NCBI RefSeq assembly: GCF_051216895.1 | Contig: NZ_JBPKAO010000002.1 | Span: forward strand, 310,001 to 374,000 | Direction: 5' to 3' | DNA: 64,000 nt | Source of the DNA: Aquipuribacter sp051216895 | GTDB taxonomy: Bacteria > Actinomycetota > Actinomycetes > Actinomycetales > JBBAYJ01 | Shown here: positions 50,138-59,984 of the stretch, in pieces | Layout: every line of letters begins with the position of its first letter | How positions within the stretch are numbered: the first letter of the stretch is position 1 | Position numbers and translations under genes: made by a program | Notes under the pieces: model-generated | Told to the model about the DNA's origin: nothing | The model's input: the letters and a program-made list of their open reading frames with translations, nothing else | Database searches by the model: none

Positions 50138-50373
50138 GCAGCACCGTAGACCCCTGGCTCCGCGAGATCCTGCGCTGCCCGGCCTGCCGCAGCACGCTGC
50201 TGGACGTCACCGACGCCGGCGGCGCGGCGGCGCTGCGGTGCGCGGCCGACGCGCCTGAGGGGTGCGGCCGGACGTACCGCTACGACCGGGGCGTGCCGGT
50301 GCTGCTGGTGGACGAGGGCGAGCTTCCCGGGCCGCCCGAGGCGGGCCCGGGGACCGGGGACGACCCGGAATGA
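50134..50373 (+). CDS. Trm112-like small zinc protein
   Basis: 79 residues. LREILRCPACRSTLLDV and AALRCAADAPEGCGRTYRYD are the Trm112/YcaR layout with a CPxC pair and two further Cys, then the GVPVLLVDE strand. Trm112 proteins activate methyltransferases in eukaryotes and archaea; the role of bacterial forms is unclear. ATGA overlaps with both manB and the SIS gene. Confidence 0.88.
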   Translation: MSSTVDPWLREILRCPACRSTLLDVTDAGGAAALRCAADAPEGCGRTYRYDRGVPVLLVDEGELPGPPEAGPGTGDDPE

Positions 50374-51545
50374 TCGACGAGGCGGTCCTGGACGACGTCG
50401 ACGCCCTGGCCGGGCTCGACCGCGAGGGGTCGCTGCGGGTGCTGGCCTCGGCCGGGGCCCAGGTGCGCAACGTGCTGTCGCAGGAGCACGACCTGGACCG
50501 GGTCCGCGACGACGGTCGCCCCCGCTCGGTGCTGGTCGCCGGTCTGGGCGGCAGCGCCGTGGTCGGCGAGGTGGTCGCCGCCCTGGCCGGGGCCGGGTCG
50601 TCGGTACCGGTGCAACGCCGACGCGGCGGCCCGCTGCCGGGCTGGGTCGGGGCGCTGGACCTGGTGGTGGCGGTGTCGATGTCCGGCCGGGCACCCGAGC
50701 CGCTGCAGATCGCGGCCGAGGCGGGCCGCCGCGGCGCCCGCCTGGTGTCGGTCTGCCGGGAGGGCTCCCCGCTCGCCGACGTCACCGCCCGGGCGCGCGG
50801 CACGGTGCTGGCGGTGCCGCGCACGGGCGTGCCCGGTGTGCCGGCCGCGGGGTCCCGCACGGGACTGTGGTCGCTGCTGGCGCCGGTGCTGCTGGCCTGC
50901 GGGGCCGCCGACGTCCTCGACGTCGGCGCCGGCGACCTCGCCGCGGCGGCCGACCGGCTCGACGAGGAGGCCGAGACCTGCCGGCCGACCTCGGCGAGCT
51001 TCGTCAACCCCGCCAAGGTGCTCGCGCTCGAGCTGGACGGTGTCGTGCCCGTGGTCCTGAGCGACGGCGACGCCGCCGACGGGGCTGCGGCCCGCGTGGT
51101 GTCGATGCTGGCGCGGACGGCCCGGGTGCCGGCCGTCCGCGGTCGGCTGCCGGAGGACGCCGGCGACGTGGTGTCGCTGTTCGACGGGGCCTTCGCCGGC
51201 GGTCGTTCCGTCACCGGGTCGCCGGGGGCGGACCCGTTGTTCGCCGACCCGTTCATGGACGGCCCGGTGGGCCCGTCCCTGCGACTGCTGCTGCTGTCGG
51301 ACACCGAGGACCCGCCCCACGCCGGCCCGGTCCGCGCGGTCGCCTCCCACGCGGGGGTCCGGGTCAGCGAGCTCGCCGCCCCTGCCGGGCGGCCGCTGGA
51401 GCGGCTCGCGTCGCTGGTGGCCCGCACCGACTTCGCCGCCACCTACCTGGCCCTGGGGGGAGGGATCGACCCGTCCCGCTCGCCGCACCTGGCCGACCTG
51501 CGTGAGGTGTGGGCGTCCGGGGACCAGGGCTCCGCCGCGGGGTAG
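50370..51545 (+). CDS. SIS-domain protein, bifunctional phosphoglucose/phosphomannose isomerase family
   Basis: 391 residues. Two SIS folds: SVLVAGLGGSAVVGEVVAAL and VVAVSMSGRAPEPLQIAAEA form the first sugar-phosphate site; the C-terminal half ends with the family catalytic-region pattern LASLVARTDFAATYLALGGG. Homologues interconvert fructose-6-phosphate with glucose- or mannose-6-phosphate. It corresponds to Rv3256c next to manB. No conventional manA follows here, so this protein could be the mannose-6-phosphate source. ATG 50370 overlaps the Trm112-like stop. Confidence 0.86.
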   Translation: MIDEAVLDDVDALAGLDREGSLRVLASAGAQVRNVLSQEHDLDRVRDDGRPRSVLVAGLGGSAVVGEVVAALAGAGSSVPVQRRRGGPLPGWVGALDLVVAVSMSGRAPEPLQIAAEAGRRGARLVSVCREGSPLADVTARARGTVLAVPRTGVPGVPAAGSRTGLWSLLAPVLLACGAADVLDVGAGDLAAAADRLDEEAETCRPTSASFVNPAKVLALELDGVVPVVLSDGDAADGAAARVVSMLARTARVPAVRGRLPEDAGDVVSLFDGAFAGGRSVTGSPGADPLFADPFMDGPVGPSLRLLLLSDTEDPPHAGPVRAVASHAGVRVSELAAPAGRPLERLASLVARTDFAATYLALGGGIDPSRSPHLADLREVWASGDQGSAAG

Positions 51546-51798
51546 GACCACGCCGCACGAGGCGTGCCAGCACCGCTGCGACCGCGGGCATCAGGTCGCC
51601 ACGGCGGTCGGCTGCTGCATGTGGCGCCCGCGCCGCCGCTCGTGGGTGTCGGCGGGTTAACCTGGGACCCGCACGGCGTCGGTGATGCCGAGGGGCCCAG
51701 AGGGGTCACGCCGGGGCGAGGAGACACCTGACCGCGCTGCGCGCGAGCGACACGCGGTCCCAGACGTACGCGGCGACGCCGCGGGAAGGATCCACCCC
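51546..51798 (+). promoter_or_regulatory. Structured 5' region of ahcY
   Basis: 253 bases without a gene. TAACCT (51658-51663) is a possible -10 box, giving a leader of ~130 bases. Two perfect GC stems follow: GACCGCG (51730-51736) with CGCGGTC (51753-51759), and CGCGGC (51769-51774) with GCCGCG (51778-51783). The second stem touches the ribosome site GGAAGGA (51784-51790) before ATG 51799. This could be a regulatory leader; I could not match it to the known SAH or SAM riboswitch consensus by eye. Confidence 0.45.
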
Positions 51799-53313
<1,515 letters not shown>

Positions 53314-53344
53314 CCCACCCGCACCACCCGTTCCTCCACAACGA

Positions 53345-53375
53345 CACCCTCCGTCGAGCTGCTCGACGGAGGGTG
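53345..53375 (+). terminator. Strong hairpin terminator after ahcY
   Basis: CACCCTCCGTCGAG (53345-53358) pairs perfectly with CTCGACGGAGGGTG (53362-53375) around a three-base loop; 14 pairs, starting 32 bases after the ahcY stop. No T tract follows, as usual for high-GC actinobacteria. It lies between convergent genes and could serve both. Confidence 0.85.
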
Positions 53376-53412
53376 CCGTGGTGTCGACGGTGCTGCGACG
53401 CGGTGGGCCGGC

Positions 53413-54168
53413 TCAGCCGGTGTAGCTGGCGCGGGCGGTGACCGGGGTGGCGGTCCGTGCGCTCGGGACCGCTCGCCCCTCCTCGTCCTCGTCGCCGGTG
53501 AAGTCGAAGCAGGCCGCGGCCAGGTCCTCGACGAGGTCGGCGTACCCGTCGAGGCCGACGGCCCGCAGGTCCATCAGGTGGGCCGCCAGCTGCTGCGGGG
53601 TCTCGATGCCACGCCCCCCGCTCGCCACCTCCGTCCAGAGCTGGGAGACGCCGACGGTCTCGGCCAGCTCGGTCTGCAGGCCTCGCTGCTGCGACCGGAC
53701 GGCGTCCGCGGCGTCGACCGCTTCGTCGAGCCCGTCGGCGGCCTCGTCGAGGGCGGCGGTGGCGGCGAGCAGGGTCGCCTGGGCGGCGGCGATGACGTCC
53801 GGGTCGCCGCCCTCCTGCGCGGTGGCGAGCTCCGCCTCGGCCGTGAGCACTGCCGCGTCGGCCACCGTCAGGGCCTCCTGGGCCTGCTCGAGGGCCTCGT
53901 CCGCGGCCGAGACGTCCACCTCGAGCCGCAGCAGGAGCTCCTCGACCTCGGTGACGCGCGTGGCCAGCTCCGCGGCCTGCGGCGCGACCGTGCCCGTCCG
54001 GTACGTCTCCACCGCGGCGCGTGCCTCCGTGCACCCCGACGTCTCGGCCACGGCCCCGCCGGGGACGGACGTGATGGTGGCCGGGACGGCCACGGCGGGC
54101 AGGGCGGCGACGGACACGAGCAGGCCTGCGGCGACGGTGCCGAGCAGGCCGGTGCGACGGACGTTCAT
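53413..54168 (-). CDS. Secreted coiled-coil protein of unknown function
   Basis: 251 residues. Signal peptide MNVRRTGLLGTVAAGLLVSV continuing to AALPAVAVPA (cleavage likely after AVA). Residues 45-185 are Ala/Glu/Val-rich heptads (VTEVEELLLRLEVDVSAADE...), a long coiled coil. A C-terminal helical region has a Cys in AAACFDFTGDEDEEGR; another Cys is at position 46 (SGCTEARAAVETY), so the two could form a disulfide that closes the hairpin. No catalytic motif recognised. ATG has AGGGGG seven bases upstream. No operon partner. Confidence 0.8.
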   Translation of the reverse strand: MNVRRTGLLGTVAAGLLVSVAALPAVAVPATITSVPGGAVAETSGCTEARAAVETYRTGTVAPQAAELATRVTEVEELLLRLEVDVSAADEALEQAQEALTVADAAVLTAEAELATAQEGGDPDVIAAAQATLLAATAALDEAADGLDEAVDAADAVRSQQRGLQTELAETVGVSQLWTEVASGGRGIETPQQLAAHLMDLRAVGLDGYADLVEDLAAACFDFTGDEDEEGRAVPSARTATPVTARASYTG

Positions 54169-54316
54169 GGTGTTCCCCCTGTGACGAGCGGTCGAGCGGC
54201 TCGCCCCGAGCCGCTGCCGCCAAGCCTGGCAGGTGGGAGGTGCAGGCCGTGCGGCGTTCGTGATCTCGGTTCGGTGACGATCAGCCCGCCGCCCGGTCGA
54301 GGGAGCGACGCGCCGC

Positions 54317-55114
54317 TCAGACCCCGCGCGCGTGCTCGGCCATGGCCCGCAGCCGCTGGAGCTGGGCCTGCTCCGACGCGATCCGCCGGCTGTCGCGGCC
54401 GCGGCGCTCGGCCAGCACCGCCGCGATGAACCGCTCCCGCGACGTGCCCGGCGGCGGCGGGGGCGACACGAGGCCGGACATGTCGGCCGCGAGCCGCTCG
54501 CCCAGCTGGTCGCGGGCCTGCGGCGACAGACCGTCCAGGCGGGACAGGAAGGACCGGGCGGCCAGGCTGAGCGGCCCGGGCAGCTGGCCCAGGTCGGCGG
54601 TCGCGGCCCAGCCGGCGAGCTCCGGCGGCATCTGGACCATGGGCGCGCTGAGCAGGGCGGTCCGCTCGTTGATGACGTAGGTGCCCGCGACCATGTCGCC
54701 CAGCCGCTTGGCGCGGTGGGTGCCGAGCACGAACGGCGCCGACAGGGCGCCGAACGCCAGGTAGATCTCGCCGAAACCCACCAGGGCCCGCGCGATCGCG
54801 TGCCGGCTCCGGATCGGTCCGCCGTCGTCGCGCACCGCGCGCAGGCCCAGGGCCAGCTTGCCCAGCGAACGGCCGTGGCTCAGCGTCTCCACCGTCGCCG
54901 GCAGGACCACCAGCACCAGCACCACGAGCGTCAGGCTGACGGCGGCGAACCCGGCGCCGTCCAGGGACATGACGAAGCCGCCGAGGGAGTAGAACAGCAC
55001 GGCCAGGACGACGAGGTGGACGACCACGTCGATGAAGATGGCGAGCAGCCGGGTGCCCAGCCCCGCGGGCGGCAGCTCCAGCACGACGGCGTCCCCGGTC
55101 ACCAGCATGCTCAC
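54317..55114 (-). CDS. RDD family membrane protein
   Basis: 265 residues. RDD domain: LGTRLLAIFIDVVVHLVVLA, TLSHGRSLGKLALGLRAVRD and KRLGDMVAGTYVINERT, three to four helices in the first 160 residues, then a cytoplasmic tail of ~105 residues with a coiled coil. RDD proteins have been suggested to be transporters or regulators of membrane systems. GTG 55114 chosen over ATG 55108 because TAGCCT lies six bases upstream. Divergent from the SpoIIM-like gene, 84 bases apart; they regularly occur together with DUF58 and MoxR. Confidence 0.88.
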   Translation of the reverse strand: MSMLVTGDAVVLELPPAGLGTRLLAIFIDVVVHLVVLAVLFYSLGGFVMSLDGAGFAAVSLTLVVLVLVVLPATVETLSHGRSLGKLALGLRAVRDDGGPIRSRHAIARALVGFGEIYLAFGALSAPFVLGTHRAKRLGDMVAGTYVINERTALLSAPMVQMPPELAGWAATADLGQLPGPLSLAARSFLSRLDGLSPQARDQLGERLAADMSGLVSPPPPPGTSRERFIAAVLAERRGRDSRRIASEQAQLQRLRAMAEHARGV

Positions 55115-55198
55115 GGCTGCAGGCTATCCGGGTGGCGCGCACGCCGTCGTGCCCACCGCCGCCCCGGCCCCGGACGGGCCCGTACTAGGGTCGCCGTC
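55115..55198. promoter_or_regulatory. Divergent promoter region RDD / SpoIIM-like
   Basis: 84 bases. Minus strand TAGCCT (55126 down to 55121) is six bases before GTG 55114. Plus strand TAGGGT (55186-55191) is seven bases before GTG 55199. Two leaderless-type promoters back to back. Confidence 0.55.
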
Positions 55199-56194
55199 GT
55201 GGACGTCGACGCCTTCGTGCAGGCGCACTCGGGGGAGTGGGCACGGCTGGAGCAGCTCGTGAAGCGCGGTCGGCTCAGCGCCACCGAGGCCGACGAGCTC
55301 GTCTCGCTGTACCAGCGGGTCTCCACGCACCTGTCGGTGGTGCGCTCCTCCGCGCCGGACCCGTCGCTGGTGGCCCGGTTGTCCACGCTGGTCAACAAGG
55401 CCCGGCAGGCGGTCACCGGCTCGCGGGAGCCGGTGTGGCGCGACATCGCCCGGTTCTTCGTGCTGGAGTTCCCCGCCGCGCTGTACCGCAGCGGCCGGCT
55501 GACCATCCTGGTGGCGTTGTCGTTCGTGCTCATCGGCACGGCGTCCGGCTGGTGGGTCGCGGCCAACCCGGACGTGCAGGCCTCCCTGGCCTCCGACGCC
55601 GAGATCCGCCAGCTGTGCGAGGTCCGGTTCGAGTCGTACTACTCCGAGAACCCGGCCGCGTCCTTCGCCGGCCAGGTGTGGACCAACAACGTGTGGGTGG
55701 CGGCGCAGTCCATCGCCTTCGGCATCACCGGGGTGTTCCCCGTCTACGTCTTCGTGGTGAACGCGATCGGCGTCGGGTCCACCGGGGGCCTGATGGCCTC
55801 CTGCGACCGCCTCGACCTGTTCTTCGGCCTCATCACCCCGCACGGGTTGCTGGAGCTCACTGCGGTGTTCGTCGCGCTGGCCGCGGGGCTGCGGCTGTTC
55901 TGGGCCTGGATCGACCCGGGCCCCCGCTCCCGCCTGGACGCCCTGGGCCAGGAGGGCCGGGCCATGATCGGCATCGCCGTGGGCCTGATCCCGGTGCTGT
56001 TCCTGTCCGGCGTGGTGGAGGCCTACGTGACGCCGTCCCCGCTGCCGACGTGGGCGCGGATCGCCATCGGCTTCGTGGTGTGGGCCGCCTTCGTGGCCTA
56101 CGTCGTGGTCCTGGGCCGCCGGGCCGTCCGGGCGGGTGAGACGGGCGACCTGCGCAAGGAGCTGCGCGGCGACCGGGACCTCGTCGCCGGCTGA
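55199..56194 (+). CDS. Stage II sporulation protein M-like membrane protein
   Basis: 331 residues. VQAHSGEWARLEQLVKRGRL and LYQRVSTHLSVVRS form the soluble N-terminal part; membrane helices follow (LTILVALSFVLIGTASGWWV; NNVWVAAQSIAFGITGVFPV; GLLELTAVFVALAAGLRLFW; GIAVGLIPVLFLSGVVEAYV), matching the SpoIIM/DUF95 family. In non-sporulating actinobacteria it accompanies RDD, DUF58 and MoxR genes; role unknown, perhaps membrane protein assembly or wall remodelling. GTG 55199 set by TAGGGT seven bases upstream. Confidence 0.88.
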   Translation: MDVDAFVQAHSGEWARLEQLVKRGRLSATEADELVSLYQRVSTHLSVVRSSAPDPSLVARLSTLVNKARQAVTGSREPVWRDIARFFVLEFPAALYRSGRLTILVALSFVLIGTASGWWVAANPDVQASLASDAEIRQLCEVRFESYYSENPAASFAGQVWTNNVWVAAQSIAFGITGVFPVYVFVVNAIGVGSTGGLMASCDRLDLFFGLITPHGLLELTAVFVALAAGLRLFWAWIDPGPRSRLDALGQEGRAMIGIAVGLIPVLFLSGVVEAYVTPSPLPTWARIAIGFVVWAAFVAYVVVLGRRAVRAGETGDLRKELRGDRDLVAG

Positions 56195-56205
56195 GCCGGG
56201 CACGC

Positions 56206-56229
56206 CGCGAGGGCCTGTGGCCCGTCGCG
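56206..56229. terminator. Hairpin between the convergent SpoIIM-like and DUF58 genes
   Basis: CGCGA-GGGCC-TGT-GGCCC-(G)-TCGCG: ten base pairs with one bulged G and a three-base loop, starting 12 bases after the SpoIIM-like stop. A second small stem at 56266-56278 (CGCCTC-A-GAGGCG) has the DUF58 stop at its centre. Confidence 0.6.
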
Positions 56230-56269
56230 GACCGGACGAGGGTCCGGCCGGCCCGGCGCACCTGACGCC

Positions 56270-57562
56270 TCAGAGGCGACCGGCGGCCTTCATGGCCAGG
56301 TAGCGGTCGGCCAGCGCCGGGGGCAACGACTCGGGGTCGCCGCGCACCACCTCGACGCCGAGCCGGTTCACCCAGCCCGTGACGGTCTCGGCGTCCAGCT
56401 GCGACCGGGTCGCGGCGGCGGCGTCGTACACCGCCGTCGCGTCGCCGCGACGGCCGGCCATCTCGGTCAGCTCGGGGTCGCCCACCGACGCGACGACCAG
56501 GGCGTGGCGCCGGCTGAGCTGCGCCAGGACCGGCAGCAGCCCGGAGTCCACGCTCCCGGCCTCCAGCGGCGTCAGCAGCACCACCAGGCTGCGTCGGCTC
56601 AGCCGACCGCGCACCTGGGCGGCCACCATGGACCAGTCCGACTCGACCAGGGCCGGGTCCACCGGCGCCATCACGTCGACCATCCGCTGGAGCAGGTCGG
56701 AGCGGGAGGCGCCCTCGACCCGGCCGACCACGCGCCGGTCGTGCAGCAGCAGGTCCACCCGGTCCCCGGCGCGCGAGGCCAGGGCGGCCAGCAGCAGCGC
56801 CGCGTCCATGGCGGCGTCGAGGCGGGGCTCGTCGCCCACGCGCGCCGCCGCGGTGCGACCGGCGTCGATGACGATCAGGACGCGGCGGTCGCGCTCCGGG
56901 CGCCAGGTGCGCACGACCACGGTCTGCCGGCGCGCCGTGGCCCGCCAGTCGATCGACCGGACGTCGTCGCCGTCCACGTACTCACGCAGGGAGTCGAACT
57001 CGGTGCCCTGCCCGCGCAGCTGCACGGCGGACTTGCCGTCGATCTCGCGCAGCTGGGCCAGGCGGCTCGGCAGGTGGCGGCGCGAGCGGAACGGCGGCAG
57101 CACGCGCAACCGACCGGGCAGGTCGAGGCTGCGCTGCCGGGCGGCCACCCCGAGCGGGCCCAGGCTGCGCACGGCCAGGCCGGGGCTCAACCGGTCGCCG
57201 CGTCGGGTGGGCACCAGCGCGGTGGTGACGCGCCGCCGCTCACCGGCCGGGACGGTGACCCGTTGGCGCGACGGGCTGGCGCCCGCCGAGGGCTGCCAGG
57301 CGTCACGGACCACGGCTCGCAGCCGTCGACGGCCGGGGTTCCCGATCACGACGCTGCTCGCGGTCGGCTCCTCCTGGCGGACCGACCCCAGCGGCTCGCG
57401 CTCGAGCACGAGGACGCGCGGGGACGCCGCCAGCAGCAGGTCGGCCACCACGACCACGACCAGGACAGCGAGCCACCCCAGCAGCGTGGTCCAGCCCGGG
57501 ACCAGCACCACCGGCACCAGCCCGAGCAGCGCCAGCAGGACGGCGCGCCCGGTCACGGTCAT
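56270..57562 (-). CDS. DUF58 domain protein (VWA-like) with two membrane helices
   Basis: 430 residues. Two N-terminal helices (AVLLALLGLVPVVLVPGW; LLGWLAVLVVVVVADLLLAA), an Ig-like middle, and the DUF58 signature DSLREYVDGDDVRSIDWRAT, followed by a von Willebrand A-like fold whose MIDAS residues are partly kept (VLIVIDAG...). Partner of MoxR ATPases; such pairs are thought to insert metals or remodel complexes at the membrane. ATG 57562 is overlapped by the stop of a 13-codon mini-ORF that bridges the gap to moxR. Confidence 0.9.
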   Translation of the reverse strand: MTVTGRAVLLALLGLVPVVLVPGWTTLLGWLAVLVVVVVADLLLAASPRVLVLEREPLGSVRQEEPTASSVVIGNPGRRRLRAVVRDAWQPSAGASPSRQRVTVPAGERRRVTTALVPTRRGDRLSPGLAVRSLGPLGVAARQRSLDLPGRLRVLPPFRSRRHLPSRLAQLREIDGKSAVQLRGQGTEFDSLREYVDGDDVRSIDWRATARRQTVVVRTWRPERDRRVLIVIDAGRTAAARVGDEPRLDAAMDAALLLAALASRAGDRVDLLLHDRRVVGRVEGASRSDLLQRMVDVMAPVDPALVESDWSMVAAQVRGRLSRRSLVVLLTPLEAGSVDSGLLPVLAQLSRRHALVVASVGDPELTEMAGRRGDATAVYDAAAATRSQLDAETVTGWVNRLGVEVVRGDPESLPPALADRYLAMKAAGRL

Positions 57563-57614
57563 GCCGGCGCCCTCCCGTCGGCCCTCATGTCGGCCCTCAC
57601 GTCAGCCCGCTCAC
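57559..57614 (-). other. Two mini-ORFs bridging the MoxR-DUF58 gap by NTGA overlaps
   Basis: GTG 57614, one base after the moxR stop, opens a five-codon ORF (VSGLT) ending at TGA 57599-57597. That TGA overlaps GTG 57600, which opens VRADMRADGRAPA and ends at TGA 57561-57559, overlapping the DUF58 ATG. The second mini-ORF contains a 12-base duplication (RTGAGGGCCGAC). No ribosome site is evident for DUF58 itself other than GGGAGGG ~8 bases upstream. Seen directly; function is inferred. Confidence 0.5.
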
Positions 57615-57615
57615 G

Positions 57616-58626
57616 TCAGCGCGGCACCGGGGTCGAGGCGAGGACCGAGTCCAGGACCGACTCCACCGAGACGCCCTCGAGCTCGGCCTCCGGGCGCAGC
57701 TGGACCCGGTGGCGCAGGGTCGCCCGCGCCATGGCCTTGACGTCGTCGGGCGTGACGTAGTCCCGCCCGGTCAACCAGGCCCAGGCCCGCGCGGTCGACA
57801 TCAGGGCGGTCGAGCCGCGGGGGGACACGCCCAGCGACAGCGACGGGGAGCTGCGGGTGGCGCGGGCGATGTCGACGACGTACGCCATCACCTCGCGACC
57901 GACCTGCACGCGGGCCACCGCGGCCTGCCCGGCCCTCAGGTCCTCGGGCCCGGCGACCTGCTCCAGCCCGGCTGCGACGAGGTCCCGGGGGTCGAAGCCG
58001 TGGGCGTGGCGGTTGAGCACCTCGACCTCGGCGTCGCGCTCGGGCAGGGGCATGGTCAGCTTGAGCAGGAACCGGTCCAGCTGGGCCTCCGGCAGGGAGT
58101 ACGTGCCCTCGTACTCCACCGGGTTCTGGGTGGCCGCGACGATGAACGGGTCGGGCAGCATGCGGGGCTTGCCGTCCACGCTGACCTGGCGCTCCTCCAT
58201 GGCCTCCAGCAGCGAGGCCTGGGTCTTGGGCGGCGTCCGGTTGATCTCGTCCGCGAGCAGGATGTTGGTGAACACCGGGCCCTCGCGGAAGCTGAACTCG
58301 CCGGTCCGGCTGTCGTAGACCAGCGAGCCGGTGACGTCACCGGGCATCAGGTCGGGCGTGAACTGCACCCGGCTGGTCTCCAGCCGCAGCGCCGCCGACA
58401 GGGCGCGCACCGTCAGGGTCTTGGCGACACCGGGGACCCCCTCCAGCAGCACGTGGCCGCGGCACAGCAGCGCGATGACCAGGCCCGTGACCACGGCCTG
58501 CTGCCCGACCACCGCCTTGGCCACCTCGACGGGCACACGCTGCAGCGCGGCCCTCGGGTCGGTGGTCGGTGCGGAGCCCCAGGACGCGGGTGCGTCCGAG
58601 CTCGTGCGATCCGGCTCTTCGCTCAC
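57616..58626 (-). CDS. MoxR family AAA+ ATPase
   Basis: 336 residues. Walker A is HVLLEGVPGVAKTLTVRALS, Walker B NILLADEINRTPPKTQASLL, sensor and MoxR-specific stretch ATQNPVEYEGTYSLPEAQLD followed by RFLLKLTMPLP, and the C-terminal lid SLGVSPRGSTALMSTARAWA. MoxR ATPases act as chaperones with DUF58/VWA partners. GTG 58626 in a GTGA overlap with the DUF4350 gene. Middle gene of the five-gene coupled set 61788 to 56270. Confidence 0.95.
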   Translation of the reverse strand: MSEEPDRTSSDAPASWGSAPTTDPRAALQRVPVEVAKAVVGQQAVVTGLVIALLCRGHVLLEGVPGVAKTLTVRALSAALRLETSRVQFTPDLMPGDVTGSLVYDSRTGEFSFREGPVFTNILLADEINRTPPKTQASLLEAMEERQVSVDGKPRMLPDPFIVAATQNPVEYEGTYSLPEAQLDRFLLKLTMPLPERDAEVEVLNRHAHGFDPRDLVAAGLEQVAGPEDLRAGQAAVARVQVGREVMAYVVDIARATRSSPSLSLGVSPRGSTALMSTARAWAWLTGRDYVTPDDVKAMARATLRHRVQLRPEAELEGVSVESVLDSVLASTPVPR

Positions 58627-59984
58627 CGGTGGGTCACCTCTCGTTCGAGTCGGTCCAGGTCGTCCGCGAGCCTGACCAGGCCCGCGTCGTCGGTGGGAGC
58701 GGGACCGTCGAGCAGGAGCCCGACGGAGACGGGGTCGCGGCCGCTGGCCGCTGCGGCCAGCCGGGCGACGGTGGCGGGGTCGGAGACCGACCCGGTCGAC
58801 AACCGGGTCGCCAGGCGCCCCGCGCAGGCGCGGCGCAGCACCTGGGCGCTGGTCGCCCGGGCGCCCGCGGCCCGGTACAGCCGGGCCCGGCCCTCGGTGG
58901 TCTCCGCGGAGCGGACCACGGCGGGCAGCCGCTCGGGGACCAGGCGACCGAGCCGGCGGAAGCGCCACAGCACGGCCACGGCGGCCACCACGAGCAGCTG
59001 GACGGCGCCCCAGCCCACCCAGCTGGGGAGCAGCTCGACGGCGCTGGGCCCGGCCTCGGAGCCGTCGTCCAGGGCCACGTCGAAGGGGTCGGCCCGGTAC
59101 CAGAGCAGGGTGTCGTGGCGGCCCAGGCTCCGCAGCGCCAGCGCCGCGTTGCCCTCCTCGGCCAGCCACTGGTTCGTCAGCACGTCGGGCTGCCCGTGCA
59201 CCACGACCCGGCGTCCCTGCTCGGGGTCGTCCACGACGGCGTAGGAGCCCGCGTCGGGGTTGGTGCCGGTCCCCGGGGCGTAGCAGACGGCGACGACGGC
59301 GGTCGGCGACACGGCCTCCCGCTCGACGCCTGGGACCGGCGCGGCGTCCGCGGCCACGTAGCGGCTGCCGCCGCCGCGCGCGTCGCCCGCCACCACGGCG
59401 TCGGGGTCGTCGCAGCCGGGGGCGGCGGTGTAGTCCGGCGACGCCCCGCCCAGGCTGAGCTCGGGGGCCAGCACCTGCAGGACCGGCAGCGGCGGGTCGA
59501 CCAGCACCAGGTCCGCCCCGGTGCCCCGAAGCTCGCGCAGCTGGTCCGGCGCCAGCAACGAGGACTGGAGCACCAGCAGCGTCGTGCCCGGCGCCGCGGC
59601 CTCGACCACGTCCTGCAGCCCCGACCGCTCCTGGACGTCGACGCCCTCCCGGCCCAGGACCTGGGCGAGGGCGCGGGACCCGTCAGGCGCGGGGTTGTCC
59701 GGCGCCAGGGGGTCGCCGCTGCCCCGGGGGGTCAGGGCGACCGCCAGGGCCAGTCCCAGCAGCACCACGACGGCGATGCCCACCAGCGAGCGGTTGCGTC
59801 GCCACCAGAGGACGACGGGGCGCCGGGGACCGTCACCGCTCCCGTCGGGCCCGACCTCGCCGGGCGCGTCGCCCCCGCCGGGCTCCGCCGCGAACGCGAG
59901 GTCGGTGCGACCGTCCAGCCCCGTGCCGGAGCCCGTGGCGTCCCCGGGCGCGGGTCCCGTCGCCGTCGTCGGCCCGACGCTCAC
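58623..59984 (-). CDS. DUF4350 domain membrane protein
   Basis: 453 residues. A disordered acidic N-terminal 55 residues, then a membrane helix (SLVGIAVVVLLGLALAVALT), an extracytoplasmic glutamine amidotransferase-like DUF4350 region (DNPAPDGSRALAQVLGREGV, TLLVLQSSLLAPDQL), a second helix (AVQLLVVAAVAVLWRF) and a basic C-terminal helical domain (RRLGRLVPERLPAVVRSAET). Common upstream of moxR in actinobacteria; unknown function. GTGA overlaps at both ends. Confidence 0.85.
   Translation of the reverse strand: MSVGPTTATGPAPGDATGSGTGLDGRTDLAFAAEPGGGDAPGEVGPDGSGDGPRRPVVLWWRRNRSLVGIAVVVLLGLALAVALTPRGSGDPLAPDNPAPDGSRALAQVLGREGVDVQERSGLQDVVEAAAPGTTLLVLQSSLLAPDQLRELRGTGADLVLVDPPLPVLQVLAPELSLGGASPDYTAAPGCDDPDAVVAGDARGGGSRYVAADAAPVPGVEREAVSPTAVVAVCYAPGTGTNPDAGSYAVVDDPEQGRRVVVHGQPDVLTNQWLAEEGNAALALRSLGRHDTLLWYRADPFDVALDDGSEAGPSAVELLPSWVGWGAVQLLVVAAVAVLWRFRRLGRLVPERLPAVVRSAETTEGRARLYRAAGARATSAQVLRRACAGRLATRLSTGSVSDPATVARLAAAASGRDPVSVGLLLDGPAPTDDAGLVRLADDLDRLEREVTHR

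Noticed and set aside
51700..51790. SAH riboswitch upstream of ahcY
   Set aside because: Hairpins are present but I could not align the conserved core; kept only as an unclassified leader.
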